In this document: one piece after another, positions 46,540 to 59,478 of the stretch
Layout of the letters: each line of letters starts with the position of its first letter
How positions within the stretch are numbered: the first letter of the stretch is position 1
Assembly: GCF_002443255.2 (NCBI RefSeq)
Contig: NW_019211456.1
Coordinates: 46,696,324-46,760,323 of the forward strand
Reading direction: 5' to 3'
DNA: 64,000 bases
From: Varroa destructor
Taxonomy: Eukaryota; Arthropoda; Arachnida; Mesostigmata; Varroidae
The notes under the pieces: model-generated
Database searches by the model: none
Told to the model about the DNA's origin: nothing
The model's input: the letters and a program-made list of their open reading frames with translations, nothing else
Translations under genes and position numbers: made by a program

Positions 46540-47143
46540 TGTCTTACAACTTTTTTTATATGCCTTAACGTTGACAAGTGTATTCATTGGTATATTGAAG
46601 TTTGACCTATTGCCATTCCACGGCCGCACTTATCCGGCCAGATGTCCTTATCCTTTGGCAGGTGTCCTCTAGTGCTTGCTACGTCCGACTGTGCAGACCT
46701 CCTCGCAATCTTCTCGTGCGTGTGTCGTACGAAATTTCATTGAATCAAAAGCCGATTAGCGGCTCGTACTACTTCCGGCTCTTAACGCGAATGAGGGTGT
46801 TTTGCACGAGCCATGAGGTTTTGAGATCTATCTTGTTGTCGCGGTAGTACTTGTGGTGATCCCGTCTATTCCCTTCACTTTTTAGCGTCTAACACCTTTC
46901 TCCAGCGGTAGATTTACAGGGTCATTGCCGACGGGGTAGAAGGAGACCTACTTTTACTGCCTTCTTTCGTCACCAGCACACTTAGCACACGCGCACGAAC
47001 GCACGTACCCTATTCCAAATGTCCCTATCCGGAAAATACTGTGCTATCAGACGGTGAACAGTTTATAACCCACACGATTCTGATGAGTCCAAAAAATGTT
47101 TCAATTGCCCGTGAAAGTGCGGGTCGCCATTACGTTGCGCCAA

Positions 47144-47182
47144 AGCGGTAAAGGATACTTTAGCAAAGTATCCTTTACCGCT
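47144..47182. repeat. Perfect hairpin, 18-bp arms (inverted copy)
   Basis: Counterpart of 26115-26153, with loop AGC on this strand. Confidence 0.96.
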
Positions 47183-48932
47183 AAGAACCCATCTGCTTTC
47201 GAAGCTACTTGCAGTCCATAGATTACTCTGGTCCACCGCTGGCTTGCCAGTAGATGCATCGGCATTTTTGTAGAGATTTGAGGTGACCACGCCCGTACAC
47301 TGCTCCTATTATGCAGCACCAGCACAGTTTCGCACTGCTTACACAAGAAATTTACGTAAACTCTGATTTCAGAGTATGAAGTAACCCTCGCTGTCGTGAG
47401 TTAGTTACGAAAATGTATTGAAAAGCTAAGTAACTTGGAAAAAATGACGCCATCGCTTGGCCTTGTTTTGCCGGGCGACAGCAGTATGATACTTTACGTT
47501 GTGAATAGGTTCTGGATGCCCTACTCATCATTCGACCCGTGCAATTTCCTGGGACTATTTGCTTTATGTTAGGAAATGGGTGAATCGATTAATATTACTA
47601 TTCGTTATGTCCTTATTTCGTCTAGTGGCGATGGTAACGTAGTTGTTCGGTTAACATAAACTACGCAGGCCAAGCTGCAACAAATTATTGCTAATGCTGT
47701 CAATGTGATTTGTTTTGGGTAAACAACGACCTGAATGTAGGCACAAATGGATAATCTTTGATCTACAATAACGATGTATGCAATATAGGCTGTAGTCAGT
47801 GCTTTACGGAAGCGTTTACCTCGTCTCTTCATGTCATGGCAGGGCTTCGATTGGAGCTCAGCGGTTCTTTTCGTTAAGTGTATTTAGCCACGGTCCATTA
47901 TTCCTCATTTGGTCATCGCAGCGCTTCTTAACCGGATAAACATTAGGCCGAAGTTTTTGTTAGCCCGGTAATCAGCAGCTCACCATGGTGTACCTAAACG
48001 ACCGTTGGAAACTACATGCTATGAGATTTTAATAGCGTGATGGAGAAAGTTGTGCGTTACGGTTACGGACACAAATTATTGTTAAATCTATAGTGTACTT
48101 CAGGTCAAACTGCGCACAGGTTAGTAGAAGGGAGCATCACGATTATCAAAATATTTTCACAATATTTCAGGCGTTCCGACAATCAGTTTAATGCCGCATA
48201 ATGATAAAAAAGGGCACGATGGCAGTAACCCTTGTAGAATAATGAGATATTTTAGAAAATTTATTGTTTTCTTCCTACAATAGGGTTTTTGTATTTGTTA
48301 GTAAAAAATAGTGAAAAACTATATTTAACGATATAGCAATGATTAGCATTAATTAATCGAGCGAATTTCATTCGTTTTAGAAATATACAATTCAAAAGCA
48401 GAACAGTCGTGAATCTATACGGCTGTCGCTTCCATCTGAGGCTAGAAGTGAGAGAAAGAAAGTCTGAATGACTTTCTTTCCGAAGCGCTCTGTACTGCGA
48501 CCATGCAAGAGTCAAGCATTCGACTGCTGTTCTATCGCCTCCTTACCAAACGAATGGGTTTCGTCGTTACCTACAAATACAGACGATCCAATTATAATAG
48601 ACACTACCTTCCGTGATTGTTAGCGGCTATTTTGCAACAAAATTTGCATACTCGAATATTGCCAAGGTTTCACTGCGATCTTCACGTTAGTTCTCTTACG
48701 GCATCCCGTATGCATCCACTGTCTCCGTGAGGGGCTTCCGCTGTCTGTATCCTGACGGGCGACGTTACCTTCGGCCACCTCGACGTCCTTCTAATCTACG
48801 GAGCATTGTTCAATGTACTGTTCTCTCCCTGACCTTTTTTCTATTTTGATATTTCAAAAAGCAAAAGTGCTCGTTATCGAATAGGTGCCCAGGTTAAAGA
48901 GGACTCGAAATTCCGTCTATTGTTTGGAACCC

Positions 48933-48947
48933 GCCGCCGCCGCCGCC
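48933..48947. repeat. (GCC)5, short allele
   Basis: Counterpart of the (GGC)16 at 24317-24364, contracted by exactly 11 units (33 bp). Confidence 0.96.
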
Positions 48948-51329
48948 ACTACTAGCGCCGTTGAGTATTTGGTTAAAAGCAATGCTTTTTCGCAGGATTT
49001 ATCCACGGAATCTTACTGCACATCTATTCTAAGTAAATGGTTTTGACACACATGCTGTTTCACTCGGACTAGGTATACGAGGGTTAGCCATGTAAAGGAT
49101 GGCACGGTCTAAGTAGCTGCTGTCATTATTTTAATACAGTGCCTTAAGAATTGTAACGGACATTCAATGCTCTTAATGCTGCTTCAGATATCAATATTGA
49201 TTCAAATGATGATCAGATACAAATGGTGCTCGGATAATAACCGGGACATGTTTATAGATAAAAATAAAACACTATTAATCATGCAACTTCTACTACTGTT
49301 AAATTGCCAAACGAATCTAGTTTAAGAAACTCTGATTGACTACAGTAAAAATTAAGTGTGTATAAGGTTGATTTATTTTTTTTGTGAGCCTATTGCTTGA
49401 TTGTCCTGATCATGTCAATCTATCAATAGACTATTAGATCTTACGTTTAGTCACGTCTAGTCTCGTGTTGCAAGGATACATCGAGAATCTTCTCTATGAA
49501 TCTTTTGGCTTCTTCTCAGATCTGACGATTAGAACGTGCGTCAATGCGATGACCTTTAGCTAGTGCAAATAGGTGATATATGTCACTATTGTATTTATAG
49601 CGTCAACCGCGCGTCATCGTCAATTTGTTTGAGGCACTTTCAGTGGTCTCATTGGGTAAGTAGAAGAAAAGTGTATTCTATCTCTCTGAAGTTGAGGTTA
49701 AATTCAGTATCACGCTATTCTTCAACCATAATAGAAGATTTCTATACAATTGTATTGCAAAACTAAAAAACCCGAGTGTGATTTATTCAAAATTCAGTAT
49801 TTATTTATTATTCCAGTATTTAACGTTTAACTATTTTATCCTGAATGTGGAAAAAGCGAGCCGCTTTTTTCGAAACGTGCAAGAGCTCAATCCACGTAGC
49901 GCTGTTCACTCACGCATATCTCTATAGCTTATGCCATTTACCTTGACCGATGCTTTTGCGTTTCGGGGTACAATGACGCTTCAACGTTCCGGCGTCTTAT
50001 TAATAAGACTATTTCTTTCAACGAACTCAATCACATGTTAAAGACTTATTTAATATTTTTCTGTACTATTTTGCTTTAATCAGAGCTACAAAACACTAAC
50101 ATTTCTGTGCTAGCAGACCAATGCGCCTGAAAGGCATTTTAGACCAAGCTCAATTTTCCGCCGCTGAAAAACAGACGGAGCCTGAGAGTTTGGTCCTGCA
50201 AGTTTAGTGCTACTATAGAGCACTTGTAACTGATGTAATCCATTTCAATTGTATGTAAAGCTTTTTTATTCTAAGAACGGCTCTGATTAGGGGTCAGCAA
50301 AAGGGGTCTGTTTATCATTTGGGTGATAAACGTAAAAGATTCGGCGATGTGTTTGTCCGCGTTAACTTTGTTCTTCTCTTTTAACAATGAGTTGTCTTTT
50401 CTATTTGCTGCCTATCTACTTGCGCAGGACTAACAAGAACTAGAAATCCTTACACTACGATGCTGCCTCGACGATACAGTTTACGAACGCAAACATCCGC
50501 CCACAAAACGAACTTGCCCGATGCACAGAAAAGCAAGTGTGCAGGAAACACCGAGTAAAGGCATAACACATATGGTCTAAGTTTTTCTTGCCAAGTACAG
50601 GATATCAACAGGCAACCTTGTGGACCAGTCAGGATTGCATTAAGCGTTATATTTATTATTACTTTCGCTGCTCTGTGCAGTCAGCGCACCTCGTCGTTTC
50701 GTAACCTTTTCTTTGACCAACTTTTTCACGGCTCCGGATAGTTAAGAAGGAACTCTTCCTCGTTGAAAACGTATCATAATATATGTATATAATTATAATA
50801 AAGTTAAAATAGCATCACGACTTAAGAGAAAACCCTATAAACATCAATATAATTTATGTTAGCGAATTGTTCGTATTCGCACAGCAGTGAACGTTACTTA
50901 ACAGGCTTACTAAATGCACCATCACCGTTATTTGGGTGCCCCTAGAAAGCGATCATCTAGTATAATTTTATCTACCGAGATTTATTATTATGAACTCTCA
51001 GATGTCTCTGTCACAGTTTCTGTCAGATTTTGTGTAGTGAATTTTGAAGCCCATGAGTTGATTTAAAATTTCTATGGCCTGTTTGTATCAACGAAGTTTT
51101 TTAAACAAATCGCAAGTTGTGAGCGTTAATAGCCGTGAGTATAATAGTCGTACAAACCGCTGAAAGTATCTGGACTCTAATTTTGCAGAAGGGACCATAG
51201 CGACTTTTAGCATCGTTTGGACATCAGTGTAAGCTTAGAAATGCAAGAATTAATTGCCTCATATCTATGTGGCCTTGATTTAGGTAACTATATATTCGTA
51301 GCAGTAAATGTAATCCGCTATAAACAATG

Positions 51330-51354
51330 NNNNNNNNNNNNNNNNNNNNNNNNN
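51330..51354. other. Assembly gap (25 N)
   Basis: Twenty-five N join the end of the inverted copy to the start of the direct copy. Both repeat boundaries coincide with this gap. Confidence 0.99.
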
Positions 51355-54300
51355 AGGATAACTCCGCCTAAACGAAAGGTGGAAAATTAAGCTTGAGTGA
51401 ATCAATACGCTGCAAATGGCTCGCACTTCCTGATAGAAAAGATATATCATAAGAGGCCAGCACACTATATTTAAGTAATGAAACTGAATAAAACTCTAAG
51501 TAACATTAGAATGACCTATCTGCTTGCAAAGGATAGTAGTTCGGTGCCGGTATCGTAGTCACTGACCTAACCAAAATGCAAGGTATTTTTCTGTAAAATC
51601 CTTCATCTCTACGCGGTTCCCTCAGGCTTTTAAACTTTGCAGCCAGCTGGCCATAGGACAGATTATCAAAGGATCATTTTGATTACTATTTGTCAGTTTT
51701 TTGGTGTGAATCATAATTTCTTTGTCAAGTTAACATTTGTGGACAACTTGCATGCCAAATGGTATGTATGACATCCTGTATCATATCCTTCGAATAGGAT
51801 TATAAAAAAATCTAACTGGTAAAAGTAATACTTGTGTTCGCACTAGGCGACCGAACTTCTATCGTTGCAGCAATAAAATTACTAGATAAAAACAAAACAG
51901 TGTGATTTTTTCAAGTTAATTATATCGTTAATATTGTTGTTATTATCATTATATATTGTATTAGGTGTATCGTGAGTCGAACGTACTGGTATGCAGCATC
52001 AGCTTCATAAACTACTTTTTCGTTGTCTGAGTTAGGGTGATTTAAGACGCCGTTAATGATGTCGGGTCAAATTTATAAAATTGGCAAACTATCACTTCTC
52101 AACTAATCATTGAAAGTTCAAGTTCAATGTCAAGTTTTCCACAAAGATCCTATATGTCTAGTATCTTATTGTATAATAACTGTTTCAAAAGAATGAAACT
52201 AACTGCACCACAAGGCCTAAAGGCGTAAGTCTCAAGAGTTCAGAATGATACGCGTTCATCTGAACTCTTTTAATAGCCGCGTCGCGTTTAGTCTGCGAAT
52301 TCACACAAGGCGGGTTTGGGTAAACATCTATCGCACGAGTCATTCCTGAATCTGTCATTTGAACACTAAATACACACAGAATAAAGAAACACAGCCCTTG
52401 GCCATTTTGTGGATTATATGAGCAAGCCATAGAGACCTCAAGCGTGGTATTTCGAGCGGTAAGAGTGATAAAAGGTGTAAAATATGTATTTGGCACTAAC
52501 GCGGTGACAGCAACCCTCCAATCACACGGTCCCTAACGCGTTTATCATCGCTGGCAGTTGGTGCAGCAGTCATAGCGGATAGATCTTTAAAACTACAAGG
52601 GCAATCTTTATTGTTAGAACATACGATCGATGACGATCGATGACTGAACTTCGTAAATCGTTCCAGCATAATGTGCACACATTACTTACACATCGTACAT
52701 ATAAGTCGATGCTTATAATAACTGATCCCGTTGTACGTGATAATCTCTTACAGCTCTGCTTAATTTCGAAGGGGGACATTGCGAAAGGTTGCCTTCTTCA
52801 CTCGAATAACCTAGTTCGATATAGAAAAGTTATTCGATGAAATCCATTGGCTGAAACTCGTCTGCTAAAATCATGTAAAGGGAAAATACAGCTATCGAAT
52901 AGATCCAGTCTGTCGATGACATTGCTTGCCTTCAACAGCTCACTTCATTAGTCCGGAAAAACGACAGGCCTAACACGGCATCGCCGTTCACTCATGAACG
53001 AAACCCTTTCTCTCAGCAGGCTTTGTCTTGGTCGTCATTGTAGCTTTGAGAAGTAAAGAAATTGCAGTCCAAGCACCTTGTTTAGTAAACATATTCCCAG
53101 CCTAGGGGGAACGAACGGAATAGGGTCTGTTGTGTATCGTATCGTATCTTGAGAAGAGCTATTCGGTTGAACCTGTTGTCGACTAGGTTCGAGAGCTTTG
53201 GTGGTTTTCCTTAGCCAGTAAGCTTACGCGATAATGCCCAATGTGTGGCAGCCCAACGAAGGACGCGTCCTACAGAATGTCCTTCTAAATTATCATCGTT
53301 GAACATAAAAGGCAATGGAAAACTTGCGTAAATCTTTGATAAGTTAATCGTTAAATGAGATAGGTTAATCGTCTGAATTCGTTCGACACTCGGAGCACAT
53401 TGGAACACAGTGCCAATTCGTCGTTTACTTGCATTTAGAGAAATTTGTTGTAGAACGATGTGCGGCTCGAAAATGAGTCAGTCAACTTATAAGTTGCCTA
53501 AATGTTACAAGTTTATCGTCGTGAATTACTAATTTTATCGGAGGGTCATTCTTTCCAGTTCTTGAAGCTTGTCCGTGGAATATTCCAAAGCTGTAGATAA
53601 CGCGTGTTCATCATATAGTAAAAGCGGATTTATTGTTATGTAATGCGTTAAGTATGATTATTATTGCGTAGTTACTCACATGTACCTTGTTAGGCCACAG
53701 AAGTATATCACGTAGCTTGCCTACTTTTGTGACAGAGAGCCTAGATATCTGTCCCGCTTTTGAGATGTACTGTCTGTTTTTTTGTATGCTTAAATCTTTG
53801 TTGGCGTAGCTTGATATAAACATTGTGCGACACAGACGCGATTCTACGGCATCAGATAGGTTACAAATGTTTTAAATTGATGCTTTGCCTTTGTCAATAT
53901 TGCTCTAATCTGCCACTTTTTTAAGGAAAATACTTCTAAATCCTTTTTACAGCTTCGATGTTCTCGCTAAGGAAGAGTCTCCATAGGGCACAACAGATAT
54001 GTTCGAGGACAACTAACCCAAAAATATGGGTCGTATTTAGTCTTATTGTGACGACTGTATTCGCGAGTGGAAACTGTGAAAAGCAGTCTACAACACGAAT
54101 GCTGATTGAATGAGTTATGAAATCGTCTGTAACTTGAAGTTAAACTCTGTCATCATTTCGATAGCAATTTCTTGATCGATATGGTAATTAATAGAAGCGT
54201 ATTATCGAATCGACGTTCTTGTGTTTTGTCTGCAGTACAGAGCGATGCAGATTTAGCCGCAGATATCAACTTATCACTCCGTTGCCACCATTTTGAAATG

Positions 54301-56271
54301 TTATTAATGATTTCCGTTATTAACAGAGGTTGCATAGAGTCTGTAGTCGACGGGATTTGAAGTAGTGACCTATTTAAAAATACGATAAGCTACTGCTCGC
54401 TCTATAGGGGCCCACCTCTGTAGGGGATTCTATAGTGGTAAAGGTTGAGGTGGTATCTCGTGGTATTAGCTTAAATTGTGTCAAATAGTCATTTGAGAGA
54501 TGTTTAGCGCGGTGGGTCAACCCAGGACGCCGAGTAGATAGTCTTCAACTAATAGCACTGCCTACGATAGCTTTTAAGCTTGCATTTGTTGAACAGCTAT
54601 CATCGACATGTGATACTAGGCCATTGTTATCCAGGTTGCGTTTCCCACCTGACTGTACACTGTAGACTGCGTCACAACTTCGGCTGTTTGAGACCTGAAA
54701 CCTAACCTAGAAAAACTGCCACCTCCTTGTATAACAAAAGCACAATGCAAGCCAATGTAGAACAGCCGCTAATGTTTTTTGAAGGTACTTTCTGTCTTCA
54801 GCGAAACAGTTCGATACGCACAGGTGTGTCATCATCGGTGATAGATTGAACGTCTGTAATCTATTAAGAGCATCAGATTATATGGATCATGAGCGCGTAT
54901 GTTATACGTCGCACCTTCGGTCTAAGCTAAGCTACCCTATCAAGTATAGACCCTATTAATGCAGATGTTTACACACGCAGGCCTTAGCAGTGCCATACGT
55001 TTGCTAAATTATTAGCCATGCTTTCATAGTGCCCCCCCCGATAAACTCACTCTGTCATTAACTTCACAAAAGCCATATTGACCCGACGTCGCATAACAGA
55101 AATTTTTCAGGCCTTCAAGAAGAGAGAATCTGACGTTCTGAGTAAGACCCGGCTTGCTATTCAGTTTCAGATCTGATCTGGTGTCTTTATGAGAAGGCCG
55201 GAAAGATAAAACTGACGTTTTTTTGTTGTCGTAATTTTTAGTTTTTACAATGCTTCAATTAATATGAAAAATTTTGCAAAAAGTTACGACGCGAGCAGGA
55301 ACGTTGCATGTAATTATCGAACGAAGTACACCGTACTTGCGCCTAACTTTTCGTTTTGATTGAATGCAGTGGTTTTCGTCGATGAGAACCTATCTCTCAT
55401 ACGATAAATTTTCGGAGATATGTAAGAAAAAGGAGTTGAAAACCATCATTAAAATGCCTTGCTAAAGCCTTATATCTACCGTATAACAATCGACTGCCCT
55501 GGTGATGAGGTATATCGTGGGAAAAATTACAGCCATCAGGCTGACAATTAGACTTTCCCAATTCATTTGTACAGGTGCACCCCGTAGCTAAAAATGTTCA
55601 CCAAAGTTATTATTAGACATTGTGATTATCATGTATTTCTTAATGGCAGTATTGACGCATGGCACAAAGAATGAGGTGATACTATAAAATGAAATGTCCG
55701 GATTGACTTACTTGTGGCAAGCGCAAGTCTATGAGTATCCATATCCAGGCGAGGTAAAGAAAAAAAAATCACTGACATTCTTCACTCGCATCAATCGTCT
55801 TCAGAAAGTTATATATGCAAAGGACCTAAGGTTTCTTACTACGAGAATGCTTCTATTCTTTCGTCTGATAATTATCTTGAACAGTTTTCATTCAGATCTT
55901 ACGTATGGTCAGTCCTATACCATACCCTAGTCTGTACCGAAGCTAGGCAATTATCAGTGCCTATAGTTCGACTGAACTCTGGATTGGTTATACCGTACCC
56001 CAGTGGATATCATCATTATCTGAAGACCGGTAGTGATCGTGATATATTTACAGTAACATTTAGACATATGTTTACCTGTCAGTACTGCACCTGTCTGTTC
56101 ATCAACGCTGCTAAACACACGTAACGCAACATACCCCTACCAACTCTCTATCCACGCGATGTTATCGAAATATAGTTGTGACGCATTTTGTGGTGATGCC
56201 CTTTAGTATATACTATACTTGGCTACTACATAAAAATAGCTTAAATACGCGCTTTCTCTCCTTCTTTTTAG

Positions 56272-56417
56272 TCATCTTAGAAATCGTGTTCCTACTGGTA
56301 GGTGTAATCATTTCCGGTCTTGTCAATCTGGTTTGTCGTCTGCCCTCGGTCATGATATATCACTTCCGGCCAACAGCTCTGCTGCATTTCTTGGCCGGCC
56401 CAGGGAGTCGTCTCTAG
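56272..56417 (+). CDS. Candidate membrane-segment exon (direct copy)
   Basis: Counterpart of 16864-17009 with the same acceptor and stop. Base 56388 changes Leu to Phe (HLLAGP to HFLAGP). Confidence 0.33.
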
Positions 56418-57488
56418 CCAATTATTGCTACGTTATGTGATGCGAAGAAAGGTACAAGGGGCAGCGCAATGGAATAAGGACAACCGATCACCAGTCGTCA
56501 TTTGGTGAACTAGTCCACGCGATGGCAGCCACCATTTTTCGAGTTCGGGAAAAGTGTAGTAGGGAAATGTCACTATCTCTATTTCTTGCTCCCTTTGAGC
56601 GTTCGCAGTCCGTCAATATGACATCGATGACATTTCTGCAAGCCCGAGCCAATGACTCGCGCGCTCACCGAGCCACCGCAGTTGCCTGTCGCGCCCAGGC
56701 TGTTGAGTAGATGCACCACTAAACAATGGATACGCTTTTTGTCCTTGAAAATATCGCTTAGCTTCTGACAAGTACGGGAAGCCAAAGCTAAAAAAGGAGA
56801 CAAAAACGGAACAGAGATGAGGAAATATTCCCACACGCGTAGATGCCATAGTATTTGCAGAAAGAATGACAGGCTCAGGAACCCAGATAGATCTGAAAAG
56901 ATCCCGCGTAGTAAACAGACGATCTACAATCATTGTATTGTGTGTATAAACTCGTACATCTAGATATGTATATAGTGCCTACGTTTATAACGTATGTATA
57001 GTGCTATGTATCTAAATACTGGCGGAGTTTGTGTAGGATATACGACGATCTTCTTGATCTACATTTCTATTTTGCTGTCACTACATAAATTGAGCTTAGC
57101 TAGAAATAAAGAAACCAAAAACTGCTCATTTCGTTTTCGTCATAAAAGTGCAGGGACTCAACGCTAACGACACAAATAACACGACAACTCCGGGATCTAA
57201 CATAAATTGTTACTAAGATGCGCCACAGCTTTGGCCGTATTTCATAGTCTGGCAGGCTTTTGTTCTCTGCGAGGTCTTCGTCTTCTGCCGGTGGGGGGGG
57301 GGCGATCGCAATTCATTTGACAGTCGCCTTTCCACCGCGTCTCTGTAAAACAGGAGTTTATAAACATGCACCATGTATGTATGTAATACCTGTCTCCCGG
57401 AAAGTGAGCGACAACATTGTTTGTGTACCAGATCTACACGCTGCATAGTTAGCCACAGTCGTTGTAACTTTTCCGTATCACTTTGCAG

Positions 57489-57610
57489 GTGCTGGTCATG
57501 GCGGCGACAGTGGTAGCGGCAGCTCGAGTGCCAGTAACAGAATGAGAAAAAAAGATGTACTGAGTAATAAAGGTTATACAACTTCGGTCAGTCTGAGTGT
57601 GAAGGTCTAA
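57489..57610 (+). CDS. Candidate Gly/Ser-rich exon (direct copy)
   Basis: Counterpart of 18081-18202. I saw no difference between the two. Confidence 0.32.
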
Positions 57611-58962
57611 AGACTATAGTTCGGTAGGTTCGTGTGTTATGAGAGCCTTTCACGAAGCGAAGTCGAGCATTAGGACGTTTACGAGGGTGTTACCTGCTTC
57701 CCTTGTAGCGCATACACGAAGGTGAAATTAGCTGAAACTAGACAATGACATGGTGGAAAGCAGAAGCCCGCAATCTCGTTTGCTCCAGGGCAGTATACCA
57801 TACACCTCGGAAAGAACCGCTATCGCTAGACAGGGCTCGAGCCAATAGCTATTAGAATAAAAAGAGTTTGTTTTAGGTACGCAGACCGAACGAATCGCAT
57901 TAAAGGCTTCTGCAATATCAGCGATTGATTAGCCATTCTGTTGACAGGAGCGCTATAGCTGTGAAAAATGATATGATTCTGTACCAACAGAATCCTATGA
58001 TTTTTGCAAGCAAACATTTTTTCCCTTTCATCGATTATAGCGTGAAATAGTGAATACAAATTTCGAAAAATTTCGAAGCATACCACAGAATTGACAACTG
58101 ATGGCACTTAACATTTCTGCCACCAAACTGAGATAGATCAGTACGATTACTCTGGCTATAAGATGTCGAATGTATAAACTAGCTCTCCATCAACAACAAA
58201 CTCCATCCAATAACAAAATCCATCAAACTTTACATATTTATATCGTTAGAGGAACGTTTGCACTCACTTACTGATCAATACGTTATCACATAGGATATAA
58301 ATCTCATGCGCTTCCGCTTTGATGAAATCGACAAGACTACCCCAAAATCGTCTGCTAATTTTTAGTGGCGGGTACTTTATTGGTGGTTTTACGGTTTAGC
58401 ACCACACAGCTGGTCAAATTTCCACATTGTAATATTCGTCGTTTATTCGAATAGAGATATCCTACTATGCGTGGACAAGAAGATTAAACGCGTTACAAAT
58501 AATATTTATCTGTTAATTTGCAGTCCTGTCGTCCAGCAGCGGACGTCGATTTTTCTGTCTACCTCAAATAGGTGTTCTTCTAAAAACCAAGGTTTTTTTT
58601 CTGATAGGCGCAAAAATATACAAAATGCCTTATTGGCTCAGTATGCTAATTAAGGGAGACGGCTACTTGGCGTTCTATGACGATAGTAGAGAGTACGAGG
58701 ATAGCATCACTACCGCTACCGCGAGTATTAAGCGCTTAGTACGAGTGGTAGTACGTCTTTTTACGATCTAAGTTTTCCGTTGCAAACAAAAACGCATCGA
58801 CAGCGGACTTAACAAATATATTATAAACACACATGCTAGCATTAGCGAATGTTCTTGCATGAATACACAGTACTATATCAGCAAATCGAAAACCCCTCAA
58901 TGAAACGAAGTCATCGGTGCATTAGTGATTGATAACTTCGAAGAAACGTGTGTTTCCTGTAG

Positions 58963-59150
58963 TACATACTGTACGTGTATGGCGCTACCTGTCTTCAACG
59001 AAGAACGCGGACGTACTTAAGCTGTGCTTGGGTGAACGGTGCGGGCAACGGCGTTTGAATGTGTGGGAGTATTTCCAGATGTCCTTTCTGTTTGGTGCGT
59101 CAACGTTGCTGTTGCTCAGACTTATGATAACAACAAAATACACCGAGTAA
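58963..59150 (+). CDS. Candidate exon with hydrophobic segment (direct copy)
   Basis: Counterpart of 20955-21142, with the same acceptor-like TTTCCTGTAG and TAA stop. In this copy it lies on the same uninterrupted contig as the two upstream candidate exons, so a single plus-strand gene is physically possible. The first two of these end at stops, though, and so do not obviously chain. Confidence 0.33.
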
Positions 59151-59375
59151 TAGTGCATGGTCCGCCTTCAAATGACTCACTGTGAAGTGAAGGCCGGAAA
59201 AAAAGGGGCCGCACCACCGTGCGGTGATTGCCGCTGTAGATTCAATAGCAGTATCTCTTCGTCACTAACTACCTAACGTAACTTGCGTCGTTTATTAATA
59301 AACTATTTGTATAGTGTTAACTATAGGCGCTATAGAGAGACGCACGTATACATGTTATTCCATCATGTCAGGCTT

Positions 59376-59478
59376 AACTAGTTACTCTACCTGTACACTG
59401 TACAGTATACAGATAGAGTAACTAGTTTGTTGTAGTTTGATAGAGTATACTGTATAGGATACAGTATACTCTATCAAA
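59376..59478. repeat. Tandem pair of hairpins (direct copy)
   Basis: Counterpart of 21368-21419 and 21428-21470, identical on reading. Confidence 0.93.

Larger units (their letters stand above)
45450..51329 (-). repeat. Large repeat unit, inverted partial copy
   Basis: The reverse complement of 21935-27846: coordinates sum to 73297 on the left part and 73264 beyond the GGC repeat, because this copy has five units rather than sixteen. Other differences noticed are a one-base insertion near 45494 and G for T at the equivalent of 26159. It stops abruptly at the N gap on its right. Confidence 0.97.
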